A DNA stretch of 64,000 bases. Origin: Gilliamella sp. ESL0405. Its GTDB lineage: Bacteria; Pseudomonadota; Gammaproteobacteria; Enterobacterales; Orbaceae. Where the stretch lies: the NCBI RefSeq assembly GCF_019469205.1, contig NZ_CP048265.1:2108001-2172000 (forward strand), in the 5' to 3' direction. Position 1 is the stretch's first letter. Every line of letters begins with the position of its first letter. Both the position numbers and the translations under genes were made by a program. A model generated the notes under the pieces. The model made no database searches. It saw nothing but the letters and a program-made list of their open reading frames with translations, and was not told where the DNA came from. Shown piece after piece: positions 18,329 through 28,558 of this stretch.

Positions 18329-19504
18329 ATGAATACTGCCAATAAACGTTCCCGGATCTGGTCATCGATTCTTTGTCTGGCTTTTGCCGGATTTATTTTT
18401 AATACGACCGAATTTGTGCCAGTTGGATTACTTCCCAACATTGCCGAGAGCTTTTCAATGGATGTGGCACACACCGGATTGCTATTAACTATCTACGCCT
18501 GGGCGGTTTCGTTATTGTCACTTCCATTAACGGTTTTAACATCGAAAATGGAACGGCGAAAATTACTGATTTTTCTGTTCTGTTTATTTATTTCCAGCCA
18601 TATTTTAGCTGGCTTTGCGTGGGATTTTTACAGTTTGATGACCGCCCGCATTGGTATTGCTTGTGCTCACGCCGTGTTTTGGGCCATTACCACGCCATTA
18701 GCGGTACGATTAGCCCCCAACGGTAAACGAGCGAAAGCCATGGGCTTTATTGTTGTCGGCACGTCAATGGCGACAGTCTTAGGCATTCCAATTGGCACCA
18801 TGATAGGACAATTAGTTGGCTGGCGAATCACCTTTTTATGTATTGCGGTACTGGCGTTTTGTATTATGGTTTTACTGCTCTATTTACTACCGAGCGTGCC
18901 AAGCATGAACACCATTTCCCTTAAAGATATTCCAAAGGTGTTAAAGCGCCCGGTTTTAATTAATATCTATCTGTTAACGGCGATTATTATCACGGGTCAT
19001 TTCACCGCCTACACCTATATCACCCCTTTTATGCTTAAAGTGGGCGGTTTTAGCCAACATATGGTGGTTATCTTATTGCTGGCTGTCGGCTTTTCGGGCA
19101 TGATTGGTAGTGTTATCTTTGCCAAATATGCTGAAAAACACCCGACTGCCATTTTAGTCATCCCAATGATACTTTTAATGCTGTGCTTATTATCGCTTTA
19201 TGTTTGTGCGCTAAGCTTTTATACCGCAATTATTCAAGGCATGGTGTGGGGACTGGCGATCACGATTATTGGTATGGTGATGCAAAGCAAAGTGATTGAT
19301 GTTGCGCCGGATGCGGCAGATATTGCCACATCGGTCTATTCAGGGATCTATAATATCGGTATAGGAGGCGGCGCCTTTGTGGGTAGTCAAGTTTTAGTGG
19401 TATTATCAACTCACTATATTGGCTTTATTGGCGCAATCTTTGTTGTCATCGCCCTACTGCTGTTTTTCGTTTTGACCAGAAAATCCTGGATAAAGCCATT
19501 ATAA
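18329..19504 (+). CDS. sotB: MFS sugar efflux transporter SotB
   Basis: Twelve-helix major facilitator exporter. The 391-residue protein matches the SotB (YdeA) family of arabinose/IPTG efflux pumps: FNTTEFVPVGLLP in helix 1, LTIYAWAVSLLSLPL in helix 2, the ERRKLL loop and the C-terminal YNIGIGGGAFVGSQV segment. A weak ribosome binding site precedes the ATG. It converges on uup, and the two share a terminator hairpin. The natural substrate in this organism is unknown. Confidence 0.88.
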   Translation: MNTANKRSRIWSSILCLAFAGFIFNTTEFVPVGLLPNIAESFSMDVAHTGLLLTIYAWAVSLLSLPLTVLTSKMERRKLLIFLFCLFISSHILAGFAWDFYSLMTARIGIACAHAVFWAITTPLAVRLAPNGKRAKAMGFIVVGTSMATVLGIPIGTMIGQLVGWRITFLCIAVLAFCIMVLLLYLLPSVPSMNTISLKDIPKVLKRPVLINIYLLTAIIITGHFTAYTYITPFMLKVGGFSQHMVVILLLAVGFSGMIGSVIFAKYAEKHPTAILVIPMILLMLCLLSLYVCALSFYTAIIQGMVWGLAITIIGMVMQSKVIDVAPDAADIATSVYSGIYNIGIGGGAFVGSQVLVVLSTHYIGFIGAIFVVIALLLFFVLTRKSWIKPL

Positions 19505-19528
19505 GCGCTGCTTAGCAAGCGCTTATTT
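19501..19528. terminator. shared terminator of sotB and uup
   Basis: ATAAGCGCT pairs with AGCGCTTAT (19518-19526) around an 8-base loop. It overlaps both stop codons of the convergent genes. Confidence 0.7.
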
Positions 19529-21454
19529 GCTTAACGATTCAAGTTGCTCCCAACGTTCGAATACCGCTTCTAATTCGGCTTCCTTGTCAGTTAACGCTTG
19601 TAAAATGGGTCCGGTTACTTCATGCGGTTGATTAAAAAAGTCACTTTGGCCAATTTGCGTTTGCAACTGATCAATCGCCGTTTCAAGCGCTTCGATCTTT
19701 TCCGGTAATTGCGCCAGCTCTCGTTGCTCATTATAACTAAGCTTCACTTTCTTTTTCGCAACCGATTCGCTGGCCGATGCCCCGCCGTTGGATGCCGTTT
19801 TTTTAGCAGCATCACTATTATTTGCCGGTGTTGGTGCTGGAGCATTAACCGGTTTTGCCTGTTGCTGTTGTTGCAAAGCATCGCTATAACCGCCAGCATA
19901 AATACCAATTTTGCCGTTATCTTCAAAAAACCAACATTGGGTAACGACGTTATCGACAAATTGCCGATCGTGACTAACCAGCAATACCGTACCTTGATAA
20001 TCATTAACCAGCTCTTCTAACAGTTCTAGCGTTTCAATATCAAGATCATTGGTTGGCTCATCGAGCACTAATAAATTACTTGGCTTTAAAAATAGTTTAG
20101 CTAATAAAAGACGATTTCGCTCACCACCGGAGAGCGCTCTTACCGGCGTTCTTGCCCGTTTAGGCGGAAATAGAAAGTCTTGCAAATAACCCAGTACATG
20201 CCGAGACCTGCCATTGACCATGACTTCTTGCTTACCTTCCGCCAAATTATCCATGACTGTTTTTTCCGGATCAAGCTCTAAACGGTATTGATCAAAATAG
20301 GCAACTTCCAATTTGGTACCACAGTGAACAGTGCCCGAAGTTGGCGTTAAATTGCCTAGCATCAATTTTAATAACGTGGTTTTACCAATTCCGTTCGGCC
20401 CAATTAAAGCGATTTTATCACCCCGTAACACTTGTACGGAAAATTGATTAACCAGTAATTTATCTTCAATTTGATATGTCACATTATCGAGTTCAAAGAC
20501 AATTTTTCCTGAACGTAGCGCCTCTTCAATTTGCATTTTAGCGCTTCCCATGACTTGACGACGCTGTGAATACTCTTGCCTCATCGCTTTTAGTGCTCGA
20601 ACTCGCCCTTCATTTCGTGTTCGGCGGGCTTTAATGCCTTGACGGATCCAAACTTCTTCTTGTGCTAATTTTTTATCAAATTCAGCGTTTTGTAGCTCTT
20701 CGACCCGTAATGCTTCTTCTTTACCAAGCAAATAACTATCATAATCACCACCCCACGAAGCGACTTTGCCTCGATCGAGATCGATAATCCGTGTCGCCAT
20801 TTGACGAATGAACGAACGGTCATGCGAAATAAATACAATACTTCCGTTAAAGCTTTTTAAAAACTCTTCTAACCATTTAATCGTCTGGATATCCAAATGG
20901 TTGGTCGGTTCATCAAGTAATAGCACTGTAGGTTGGCAAACGAGCGCTTTCGCTAAAGCCGCTTTACGTAACCAGCCGCCTGACAGCGATGATAATAAAT
21001 CATCGCCGTTTAAAGAAAGGGATGAAATGACATTTCGCACTCGATTATCGAGTTGCCAACCATTTTGCTGATCAAGCTGTTCTTGCATTTTAGCCAATTT
21101 GGCTAAGTTACTTTCACTCGGATCACGCTCAACTTGATGTGATAGCTCATAATAATCTTTTAATAACTGAGCTTGCTGTTGTAAACCTTCTGCAACAAAA
21201 TCAAACACAGTGCCTTTAATATCTCGAGGTGGATCTTGTTGCAGGCGAGAAACGACAACATTATTTTCATAAATAATTTGCCCTTCGTCTAAAGGCACTT
21301 CTTTATTTAAAACTTTCAATAAGGTCGATTTACCGGCACCATTACGCCCAACAAGACAGACTCGCTCATTAGCTTCAATCGACATATCGATATGGTCAAG
21401 CAGTGGGGCATCACTAAATGATAGATAAGCGTTAGTAAGATTAATTAATGACAT
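19523..21454 (-). CDS. uup: ABC-F family ATPase Uup
   Basis: Soluble twin-ATPase of the ABC-F class that acts at the ribosome and in DNA stability. From the ATG at 21454 the protein is 643 residues and begins MSLINLTNAYLSFSDAPLLD, as in E. coli Uup. An upstream TTG would add nine residues. Two complete ABC domains show GRNGAGKST, LSGGWLRKAAL, LLLDEPTNHLD and GPNGIGKTT, LSGGERNRLLL, LVLDEPTNDLD. The C-terminal coiled coil that binds DNA follows a low-complexity Gln/Ala/Pro linker. Confidence 0.95.
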   Translation of the reverse strand: MSLINLTNAYLSFSDAPLLDHIDMSIEANERVCLVGRNGAGKSTLLKVLNKEVPLDEGQIIYENNVVVSRLQQDPPRDIKGTVFDFVAEGLQQQAQLLKDYYELSHQVERDPSESNLAKLAKMQEQLDQQNGWQLDNRVRNVISSLSLNGDDLLSSLSGGWLRKAALAKALVCQPTVLLLDEPTNHLDIQTIKWLEEFLKSFNGSIVFISHDRSFIRQMATRIIDLDRGKVASWGGDYDSYLLGKEEALRVEELQNAEFDKKLAQEEVWIRQGIKARRTRNEGRVRALKAMRQEYSQRRQVMGSAKMQIEEALRSGKIVFELDNVTYQIEDKLLVNQFSVQVLRGDKIALIGPNGIGKTTLLKLMLGNLTPTSGTVHCGTKLEVAYFDQYRLELDPEKTVMDNLAEGKQEVMVNGRSRHVLGYLQDFLFPPKRARTPVRALSGGERNRLLLAKLFLKPSNLLVLDEPTNDLDIETLELLEELVNDYQGTVLLVSHDRQFVDNVVTQCWFFEDNGKIGIYAGGYSDALQQQQQAKPVNAPAPTPANNSDAAKKTASNGGASASESVAKKKVKLSYNEQRELAQLPEKIEALETAIDQLQTQIGQSDFFNQPHEVTGPILQALTDKEAELEAVFERWEQLESLSK

Positions 21455-21659
21455 ATTTGTGGTTTTTATTTGGATATTCAATCATAAGGCGTTATTCTAT
21501 CACAAAGTTGTCGTAAGCAACTAAGATCAATTATCAAAGATACACTTTAAGTCCTCACAGGAGTGAGAATCCATTTTCTCTTCTTTTTAATAAAAAACAT
21601 ATACAGCTATATTGATTAATCTTTGAAAATATTAATAATATTTGGGTATGGAGGTTATT

Positions 21660-23837
21660 ATGAGTCATATGTGGACATTTCAACGTGTCGGCGGATTAGA
21701 TCAAGTTGTATTTAAAAATGCCGACGATATTATCAATTTACCTAATTTAGATCCCAAATTATGGGTAGCATTAAGTTGCCCAACAACCGGACTGGATTTT
21801 GATGAAAGAACGTTGGCACTATTGGATAGTGATAAGGACGGTCGGATCCGAATTCCCGATATATTAGATGCGATAAGTTGGACACAACAACGCATCGTCT
21901 CATTTAAAAGTATTTTAGCATCATCGCAAACCTTACCGATATCGCAAATCGATACATCGAGCGAACAAGGTAAAAAGCTATCGGTTACCGCACACAGTAT
22001 TTTAGCCAGCTTAGGCAAAAGCCAATCTGACTATTTAACGCAAGAAGATGTGCAACAATCGATCAAGATCAATGCTGGTAAACTGTATAATGGTGATTTA
22101 ATTTTCCCCCCTTCTGCCGAGTTGTCATCAGAGATGCAAACGTTTATCCAAACAGCGATAAACACCACCGGTGCCAAAAAAGATATGAGCGGGCAAGACG
22201 GCATTGATTTGGACATCGCTAAAACGTTTGTTGAAAATTTAAAAACGTGGCAAAAGTGGCAAACCGATATTAGTCATACGCAAACGCCGTTTGGTGAAAA
22301 TCAAGCTGAAATATGGAAATTAGTCCAAACCTTAAAACCAAAAATCGATGACTATTTTCTTCGTGTAGCCTTGGCACAATACGCACCACAAGCACAAGGC
22401 GCTTTAAACGTGGATGAAAAATATATTGTCCCAACCGAAAACGGCTTATTATCTGATGAAGCCCTTGCTGAGTTACCTTTATCGAAGATTGATACCGTCA
22501 GCGCCCTCGATTTAGTGAACGGGCTTAATCCACTTTGGAAAGCAAAAATTAGCCGATTTAAAACGCTGGTTGCATCTGAGTTAGCAAATCCCGATCAGCT
22601 TACCCAACAAGAGTGGTTAAATATTCAAAACAGTCTTGAAGCTTACACCAGCTTAATTACCGCAAAACCGGAAATGGCGCAAGCAGATGTTACAACCAAA
22701 CCAACTTCAAGTTTAGAAGATATCCCAAATAAGTTAATTAACTCTTTGGCATCAAGCGATTTATTAACTGTTTTTGAGCAAATGGTTGAACAAGATAATA
22801 AAACCCCTATTTCAGCATCCGATGTGCTTGTTTTAGAAAAGTTAGTGCTTTTTCATAAACATCTTTATCGCTTACTGGTTAACGTTGCCTCTTTTGCTGA
22901 TTTCTTTTCGTTAGAAAAAAGAGCGGCTTTCCAACTAGGAAAACTTTATATCGACGGACGCTGTGCAACGCTTTGCGTAGCAGTTGATAATATTGCTAAA
23001 CATTCCAATATGGCAAATTATTCAGAACTTTGCTTACTCTATTGTGAATGTACCCGACATGATCAAAAACAGCTCATTGCAGCTGCGATGACTGCCGGTC
23101 AAGGCGATTTATTAATTGAAGGACGTAATGGCGTATTTATCGATAATAACGGCAATGACTGGGATGCCAATGTTGTGAAGATGATCACTAAACCTATTAG
23201 TATTCAACAAGCTATTTGGGCACCTTATCAGCGTATTGGTCGCTTAATTACCGAACAAATTAATAAATGGGCAACCAGTAAAGATGCGGATATCGAAAAA
23301 TCCAGTGCACAGGTTCTACAATCGCCTGAAAATAAATTTGATATTGGTAAAAGCGTGGGTATTTTTGCGGCTATCGGCTTAGCCATTGGGGCAATTGGTA
23401 CCGCCTTAGCAACACTGTTTCAAGCGATATTTTCCTTGTCATGGTGGCAATTCCCACTGGTCTTTATCGGGCTATTTCTGATTATTTCGGGGCCTTCGGT
23501 TATTTTGGCATGGTTGAAATTAAGACGAAGAACACTTGGTCCACTGCTCGAAGCTTCGGGCTGGGCAATTAACGGACAAGTTAAAATCAACTTCTTACTC
23601 GGTAAACTACTGACCAGTAAAGCTGAGCTACCGAAAAATGCCAAACGGAATTTACGTGATCCGTTAAAAACCCAGAATAAAAAATCGATGATGATACTTT
23701 TATGTGCAATCGTATTTGGGATTGGCATTACTGCCGGTTGGTTATGGTATCAAGGTGATTTTCAGCGTTACTTTGAGCAGCCACAAGCACAATCAACCCA
23801 AAATGGCCAACAGGAAGAAAATAATCAATATCGATAA
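21660..23837 (+). CDS. large membrane-anchored protein with an EF-hand-like loop
   Basis: A 725-residue protein of unknown function. The GGAGG at 21650-21654 fixes the ATG at 21660; an upstream in-frame TTG is unlikely. Residues 56-67 form a canonical calcium-binding EF-hand loop, D-S-D-K-D-G-R-I-R-I-P-D, with Asp at positions 1, 3, 5 and 12. The middle is soluble, helix-rich sequence. Near the C-terminus are three predicted membrane helices (about residues 565-590, 595-620 and 680-700), so the large N-terminal part probably faces one side of the membrane. It stands alone between uup and glyA, with a terminator hairpin. Confidence 0.75.
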   Translation: MSHMWTFQRVGGLDQVVFKNADDIINLPNLDPKLWVALSCPTTGLDFDERTLALLDSDKDGRIRIPDILDAISWTQQRIVSFKSILASSQTLPISQIDTSSEQGKKLSVTAHSILASLGKSQSDYLTQEDVQQSIKINAGKLYNGDLIFPPSAELSSEMQTFIQTAINTTGAKKDMSGQDGIDLDIAKTFVENLKTWQKWQTDISHTQTPFGENQAEIWKLVQTLKPKIDDYFLRVALAQYAPQAQGALNVDEKYIVPTENGLLSDEALAELPLSKIDTVSALDLVNGLNPLWKAKISRFKTLVASELANPDQLTQQEWLNIQNSLEAYTSLITAKPEMAQADVTTKPTSSLEDIPNKLINSLASSDLLTVFEQMVEQDNKTPISASDVLVLEKLVLFHKHLYRLLVNVASFADFFSLEKRAAFQLGKLYIDGRCATLCVAVDNIAKHSNMANYSELCLLYCECTRHDQKQLIAAAMTAGQGDLLIEGRNGVFIDNNGNDWDANVVKMITKPISIQQAIWAPYQRIGRLITEQINKWATSKDADIEKSSAQVLQSPENKFDIGKSVGIFAAIGLAIGAIGTALATLFQAIFSLSWWQFPLVFIGLFLIISGPSVILAWLKLRRRTLGPLLEASGWAINGQVKINFLLGKLLTSKAELPKNAKRNLRDPLKTQNKKSMMILLCAIVFGIGITAGWLWYQGDFQRYFEQPQAQSTQNGQQEENNQYR

Positions 23838-23848
23838 TGGCTTATACC

Positions 23849-23879
23849 TCACTTTCGCCGACCTTGCCGGCGAAAGTGA
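23849..23879. terminator. hairpin between the EF-hand protein and glyA
   Basis: TCACTTTCGCCG pairs with CGGCGAAAGTGA around a short loop, between the convergent stop codons. It is GC-rich and perfect, but has no long T tract on either strand. Confidence 0.65.
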
Positions 23880-23885
23880 TTAACA

Positions 23886-25142
23886 TCAATGTTGATAAAC
23901 CGGAAAACGATGACAAATCGCTAACACCTTTTGTTTAACAGATTGGATCGCTTGTTCATCATCAATATTATCTAATACATCACAAATCCAATTAGCCACT
24001 TCACGTGCCTGCTCTTCTTTAAATCCTCGGCGAGTGATAGCCGGTGTACCGATACGCACGCCGGATGTGACAAACGGGCTTTGTGGATCTTTAGGCACAC
24101 TATTTTTATTAACCGTAATATTGGCACTGCCTAAAGCGGCGTCGGCCTCTTTACCGGTAATTTTTTTATCCACTAAATCAATTAAAAATAGATGATTATG
24201 TGTCTCGCCGGAAACCACTTTATAACCACGTTTTAAAATCACATCAACCATAGCTTGAGCATTTTTAACCACTTGCTGTTGATAAGCTTGATAAGCCGGC
24301 TCCATTGCTTCTTTTAATGCGACCGCTTTGGCTGCAATCACATGCATTAACGGCCCACCTTGAGCGCCCGGGAAGACCGCTGAATTTAATTTCTTATAAA
24401 GCTCATCACTGCCACCTTTCGCCAAAATCAGACCACCTCGTGGACCACCAAGCGTTTTATGCGTTGTGGTTGTTACCACATGTGCATGTGGAACAGGGTT
24501 AGGATAAACGCCCGCAGCCACTAAACCGGCAACATGCGCCATATCAACAAAAAAATAGGCGCCGACACTATCGGCAATTTCACGCATTCGTTTCCAATCG
24601 ACGATGCCCGAATAAGCCGAAAATCCACCAATAATCATTTTGGGTTTTGACTCAGTCGCTATTTTCGCTAATTGGTCATAATCAATATGTCCTGTTTCAT
24701 CCACGCCATAAGCGACAATATTATAAAACTTGCCGGAAAAACTAACCGGGGCACCGTGAGTCAAATGCCCGCCTTCGGATAAATTCATTCCAAGTACGGT
24801 ATCACCAATATTTAATAATGCACTATAGACAGCAAAATTAGCCTGCGATCCGGAATGGGGTTGCACATTCGCATAATCGGCGCCAAATAGCGCTTTGGCT
24901 CGTTCAATAGCAAGTTGCTCAACAATATCAACATATTCACAACCACCGTAATAGCGCTTACCTGGATAGCCTTCAGCATATTTGTTAGTTAATTGAGTAC
25001 CCTGTGCCTGCATCACTCTTGGACTGGTATAGTTTTCGGAGGCAATTAATTCGAGATGATCTTCTTGACGTTGCTCTTCACCCTTAATGGCGTCCCATAA
25101 TTCCTTATCATAATCGGCAATAGTCATTTCTTTACTAAACAT
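23886..25142 (-). CDS. glyA: serine hydroxymethyltransferase
   Basis: PLP enzyme that converts serine and tetrahydrofolate to glycine and methylene-tetrahydrofolate. The 418-residue protein matches E. coli GlyA throughout: [32 protein letters not shown], and the PLP lysine in [14 protein letters not shown] near residue 229. The 291-base upstream gap is AT-rich and must hold its promoter; I did not recognise PurR or MetR boxes there. Confidence 0.98.
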   Translation of the reverse strand: MFSKEMTIADYDKELWDAIKGEEQRQEDHLELIASENYTSPRVMQAQGTQLTNKYAEGYPGKRYYGGCEYVDIVEQLAIERAKALFGADYANVQPHSGSQANFAVYSALLNIGDTVLGMNLSEGGHLTHGAPVSFSGKFYNIVAYGVDETGHIDYDQLAKIATESKPKMIIGGFSAYSGIVDWKRMREIADSVGAYFFVDMAHVAGLVAAGVYPNPVPHAHVVTTTTHKTLGGPRGGLILAKGGSDELYKKLNSAVFPGAQGGPLMHVIAAKAVALKEAMEPAYQAYQQQVVKNAQAMVDVILKRGYKVVSGETHNHLFLIDLVDKKITGKEADAALGSANITVNKNSVPKDPQSPFVTSGVRIGTPAITRRGFKEEQAREVANWICDVLDNIDDEQAIQSVKQKVLAICHRFPVYQH

Positions 25143-25433
25143 ATTGACTCCTTGTTTTTGGATTACATTGACTTTTTGACTTAATTATTGTTTTCAAGTA
25201 TGGAAAACAGCATAACGAATATCCTTACTTAATCAGCCAACGATTTCAATCCTTTTTTTGAATTATAAAAAATATTTATAGTAAAGCATAAGATCGCAAT
25301 TATTGTTTTTTAGCCAGTTAATAAAAAATCAAACGACTTGTAAAAGTATCAGGACTAGACAGAAAAACGCTTTTTTTTTAATTAAATTTATTGAATAATA
25401 TTGAAAATTTGTCTTACCGAGTCTATTAACGCT

Positions 25434-25841
25434 ATGAAAACGATTTGCCGCATAATAAGTTTTATTATTTGTATTTTATTCAGTCAGATAGCTACTGCCT
25501 CTTTCCAAAATCTCTGTTTGCTAACCGGGACATTATTAGAAGATCCACAACACGGTATTTTTTCTATTGGCGAAGGCGAACAGGAACATGAAATAAGTGT
25601 ATTTGATATCAAGGTGTTAATTACCAAATCGGAAAAGAGGGGGCGCGCAGATCATGGTTGTTTTTTACCCAATGATAAACCTTACGAGTTAGAAGTAAGA
25701 TTAGAAAAAGCCTTTCAATTACGCAATTATAAAAAAGGTGATCAGGTCGAATTAATACAATATGAAAGAGATATCGAAGATTGGAAAGATGATAGTAAGG
25801 TAGAAACTGAAACATCTTATTTTCTAGCTACAGAAAAATAA
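25434..25841 (+). CDS. exported protein of unknown function
   Basis: A 135-residue protein with a clear N-terminal signal peptide (MKTICRIISFIICILFSQIA, cleavage likely after ATA or nearby). The ATG at 25434 is preferred to one 33 bases upstream, which would put polar residues before the signal. The mature part is charged, has two Cys (in NLCLLTG and HGCFLPN) that could form a disulfide, and looks like a small beta-rich periplasmic domain. I do not recognise the family. Neighbours glyA and yhcC give no clue. Confidence 0.6.
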   Translation: MKTICRIISFIICILFSQIATASFQNLCLLTGTLLEDPQHGIFSIGEGEQEHEISVFDIKVLITKSEKRGRADHGCFLPNDKPYELEVRLEKAFQLRNYKKGDQVELIQYERDIEDWKDDSKVETETSYFLATEK

Positions 25842-26074
25842 AAAGATTAGATTACTCGTATAATTTTCTCAGTATTAAGCTTTGAAAATATTGCGATTCT
25901 AAAAATCATCAATAAAACTTATTACGGCATAATATGTTACACCACAGTGTTCGTTTCAAAACATCTTAAAGAAAAGCCGACTAAAGTTACGTCAATTGTA
26001 TATAAAAATTTATCATCGGTTGAATTTAACTCATTCGCTTCGTAAAATAGGCAAAATTTTATTTTTGGCTGATT

Positions 26075-27001
26075 ATGCAACTTCATTTAGTGGTCAATAC
26101 GTTTGGTGCTGACCTGCAACGCCGTTATGGCGAAAAAATCTATAAACTCACCTTACATGGCGGTTTTAGCTGTCCTAATCGGGACGGCACTATCGGTGTA
26201 GGTGGTTGCACCTTTTGTAATGTCGCATCGATTATTGATGAGTCCATTCAAGTCAAAACCATTACACAGCAACTTGCCCAACAAGCCAACCAGATGAAAA
26301 AATCCAAACGCTATCTTGCTTATTTTCAAGCCTATACCAGCACTTATGCCGAGGTTGAAATACTTAAAAATATGTATGAAGAAGCGCTCAATAGCGCCGA
26401 TATTGTCGGGCTTTGTGTGGGTACTCGTCCGGATTGTGTGCCGGATGAAGCGTTGGATTTACTTGCCAGTTATCATGCCAAAGGCTTCGAAGTTTGGCTT
26501 GAGCTTGGCTTACAAACCGCTCACGATAAAACCTTACACGATATTAATCGTGGACATACGTTTGCTGCCTATCATCAAACTGTGCAAAAAGCGCGTAGGC
26601 TAGGCATAAAAGTTTGTACTCACTTAATTCTAGGCCTGCCTAAAGAAACCAAACAGGATAATTTAATTACGCTTGATAGCGTATTAAACAGCGGAGTAGA
26701 TGGTTTAAAACTGCACCCGTTACATATCGTAGAAGGCAGCATCATGGCGAAGGCATGGCGTGCAGGCCGACTTGATATACTCTCTTTAGAGCAGTATGTC
26801 GATATCGCTGGCGATATAATCAGACAAACACCCGCCAATATTTTATACCACCGCATCTCCGCCAATGCCCGCAAACCCACCCTACTTGCCCCTGATTGGT
26901 GCGAAAACCATTGGCAATCAATGAATGCGGTCGATCACAATTTAAGACAATTTGGTGCGCAAGGTAGTGCAATCAATGATACTTATCACTTCCAATTATA
27001 A
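26075..27001 (+). CDS. yhcC: radical SAM protein YhcC
   Basis: Radical SAM enzyme of the TIGR01212 family. The 308-residue protein starts MQLHLVVNTFGADLQRRYG and has the cluster motif in CPNRDGTIGVGGCTFCN, with Cys residues spaced as in the family (C-x9-C-x2-C). The segments LELGLQTAHDKTL and LGLPKETKQDN are typical. The substrate of YhcC is not settled. The 230-base gap before it holds no obvious gene. Confidence 0.92.
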   Translation: MQLHLVVNTFGADLQRRYGEKIYKLTLHGGFSCPNRDGTIGVGGCTFCNVASIIDESIQVKTITQQLAQQANQMKKSKRYLAYFQAYTSTYAEVEILKNMYEEALNSADIVGLCVGTRPDCVPDEALDLLASYHAKGFEVWLELGLQTAHDKTLHDINRGHTFAAYHQTVQKARRLGIKVCTHLILGLPKETKQDNLITLDSVLNSGVDGLKLHPLHIVEGSIMAKAWRAGRLDILSLEQYVDIAGDIIRQTPANILYHRISANARKPTLLAPDWCENHWQSMNAVDHNLRQFGAQGSAINDTYHFQL

Positions 27002-27206
27002 TAACGTATTCAAATAGCTAAACTTAGCTATCATTTATTAACAACTCGCTATCATCATTTAAAATAATGTAGATAATTAACAATCAAGATACCACCATTT
27101 TGTAGTGTATAAGCATTGACGTTGATAATTGATAAAACAATGCAAAGTCAATCGAGTTGCTAAATCAAAAATTCAGTTACTACTAACTTTTTGTTGAAGT
27201 AACGAT

Positions 27207-28145
27207 TTATTGATTATCTCTATTTTTGTCGCTCTTTATCCACTTTTTAAAAACATTGACAGGTAATTTTGTTATAGCAAAACCACACAACATAATGATT
27301 GTACAAACGATGAAATTAGTTGAAATGATTTTATGCTCATAAATCGATGAAATAAAAATAGCAACAACCGGGAAAATAATGAAAATAAATGACAATACTA
27401 CCGGACTCATTCGTTTTAATAAAAAGAAATAAGCAATAAAGCCAAATACGGATGCAAAAATACCGAGATAAATTAATGCTAACCAGCTATTTAACGAGAT
27501 AGTTTGAAAATTATTTTCTTCAAAAGAAAAACTCAACAAACAAAGTGCGATACCCGCAACGCCTATTGGCAGTGTGTTGAAGGTAAAGACATTTATACCT
27601 TCGCCAGCTTTTTTGGAGTAAACATATAAAAAACCATGCATCAATGCCGCTAAAAGTATTGATATTACGCCCCAAAAATCGCTATAGGAAAGAATAAAAC
27701 CTTCAGAGATTAAAATATACATCAAACACAAAAAACCCACTGTAATTCCAATCACCTGATTTAAATATATTTTATCTTTTAAGATTATCTTAGCGAAAAT
27801 AATTGAAAAAATCGGCATTGTGCTAAATAACAATGACGTTAAACCTGACGATACATATTGTTCACCAAAACTAATCAAATAATAAGGAATGGTAAAATAA
27901 AATAACGTTAAAAGTAGAAAAAAATGGAATGATTTTCGAGGAAACAATATTGGTGATTTAGCAACAATTGTAATTAAAACTAAAAAAGGAAATGCAATAA
28001 CAAAACGCAAACCAGCAGCTAAAAGTGGATTAACCGTTTCAACAGCAATTTTTATCCCAATCCATGTTGTTCCCCATGTAAAACACACAACCAGAAAGAG
28101 AAATAAAATAACATATTTGTTATTAAAAAAAATTTCCTTATTCAT
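27207..28145 (-). CDS. EamA/DMT-family transporter
   Basis: Ten-helix drug/metabolite transporter of two EamA repeats, 312 residues from the ATG at 28145 (an in-frame GTG lies 12 bases upstream). The first repeat begins CFTWGTTWIGIKIAVE and the second around LSYSDFWGVISILLAALMHG. Such proteins export amino acids, nucleobases or drugs; the substrate cannot be read from sequence. It is the last ordinary gene before the CRISPR block, and its promoter must lie in the AT-rich 28146-28280 stretch. Confidence 0.88.
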   Translation of the reverse strand: MNKEIFFNNKYVILFLFLVVCFTWGTTWIGIKIAVETVNPLLAAGLRFVIAFPFLVLITIVAKSPILFPRKSFHFFLLLTLFYFTIPYYLISFGEQYVSSGLTSLLFSTMPIFSIIFAKIILKDKIYLNQVIGITVGFLCLMYILISEGFILSYSDFWGVISILLAALMHGFLYVYSKKAGEGINVFTFNTLPIGVAGIALCLLSFSFEENNFQTISLNSWLALIYLGIFASVFGFIAYFFLLKRMSPVVLSFIFIIFPVVAIFISSIYEHKIISTNFIVCTIIMLCGFAITKLPVNVFKKWIKSDKNRDNQ

Positions 28146-28280
28146 ACTAATCTTCACTTATCCATTCGTAAACACTATGCTCGATAATATAATATAAAAT
28201 AGATGTTTATGTCAGCTTATAAAAATATTGAATAGTTGAATTCTATCTATAATGATAATCTCAGCGATGAATTAACTTTG

Positions 28281-28420
28281 TAGCAAAACGCTTTGTAAGG
28301 TACTGCGTGGGGGGGTATAGGAAGATTTCGCTCAATATACACCTATTCGGACTCTGACATCGTAATGAAAAAACCACCAAACCCACAGCGTCCGAAACCT
28401 GCGGACTAAAAACCTACAAC
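28281..28420. repeat. decayed copy of the structured inter-array module (left edge)
   Basis: This stretch aligns with the 3' half of the GC-rich module found at 29690, 30699, 31535 and 32545. It keeps recognisable pieces of the AGGGGGATTT hairpin (now mispaired) and of the inverted repeat: TTCGGACTCTG left arm with one change, and an intact CAGCGTCCGAA right arm. It has no array to its left, so it is the worn outer edge of the tandem block. Confidence 0.75.
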
Positions 28421-28436
28421 TTTCAATTAAGGTATA

Positions 28437-28545
28437 AAACCTTGTCAAGAAGTTTCAGAAAATATAGGTGTTTAAGCAAAAAAATAAAGTTTTGCCAAAA
28501 ACTTTCAGAAAACACCCATGTTTTCGTATAAAACAAAAGTTTTAG
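28437..28545. repeat. AT-rich direct-repeat pair (trailer side of array 1)
   Basis: Two related copies of about 45 bases built on TTGTCAAGAAGTTTCAGAAA. The first continues to ATATAGGTGTTTAAG, and the second (TTGCCAAAAACTTTCAGAAA) continues to ACACCCATGTTTT. GGTGTTT and AACACC can pair across the two copies. The same pair recurs beside arrays 2 and 4 and right of module 4, and single copies lie at 62830 and 63079. Confidence 0.75.
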
Positions 28546-28558
28546 ATATTTCCAAAAT

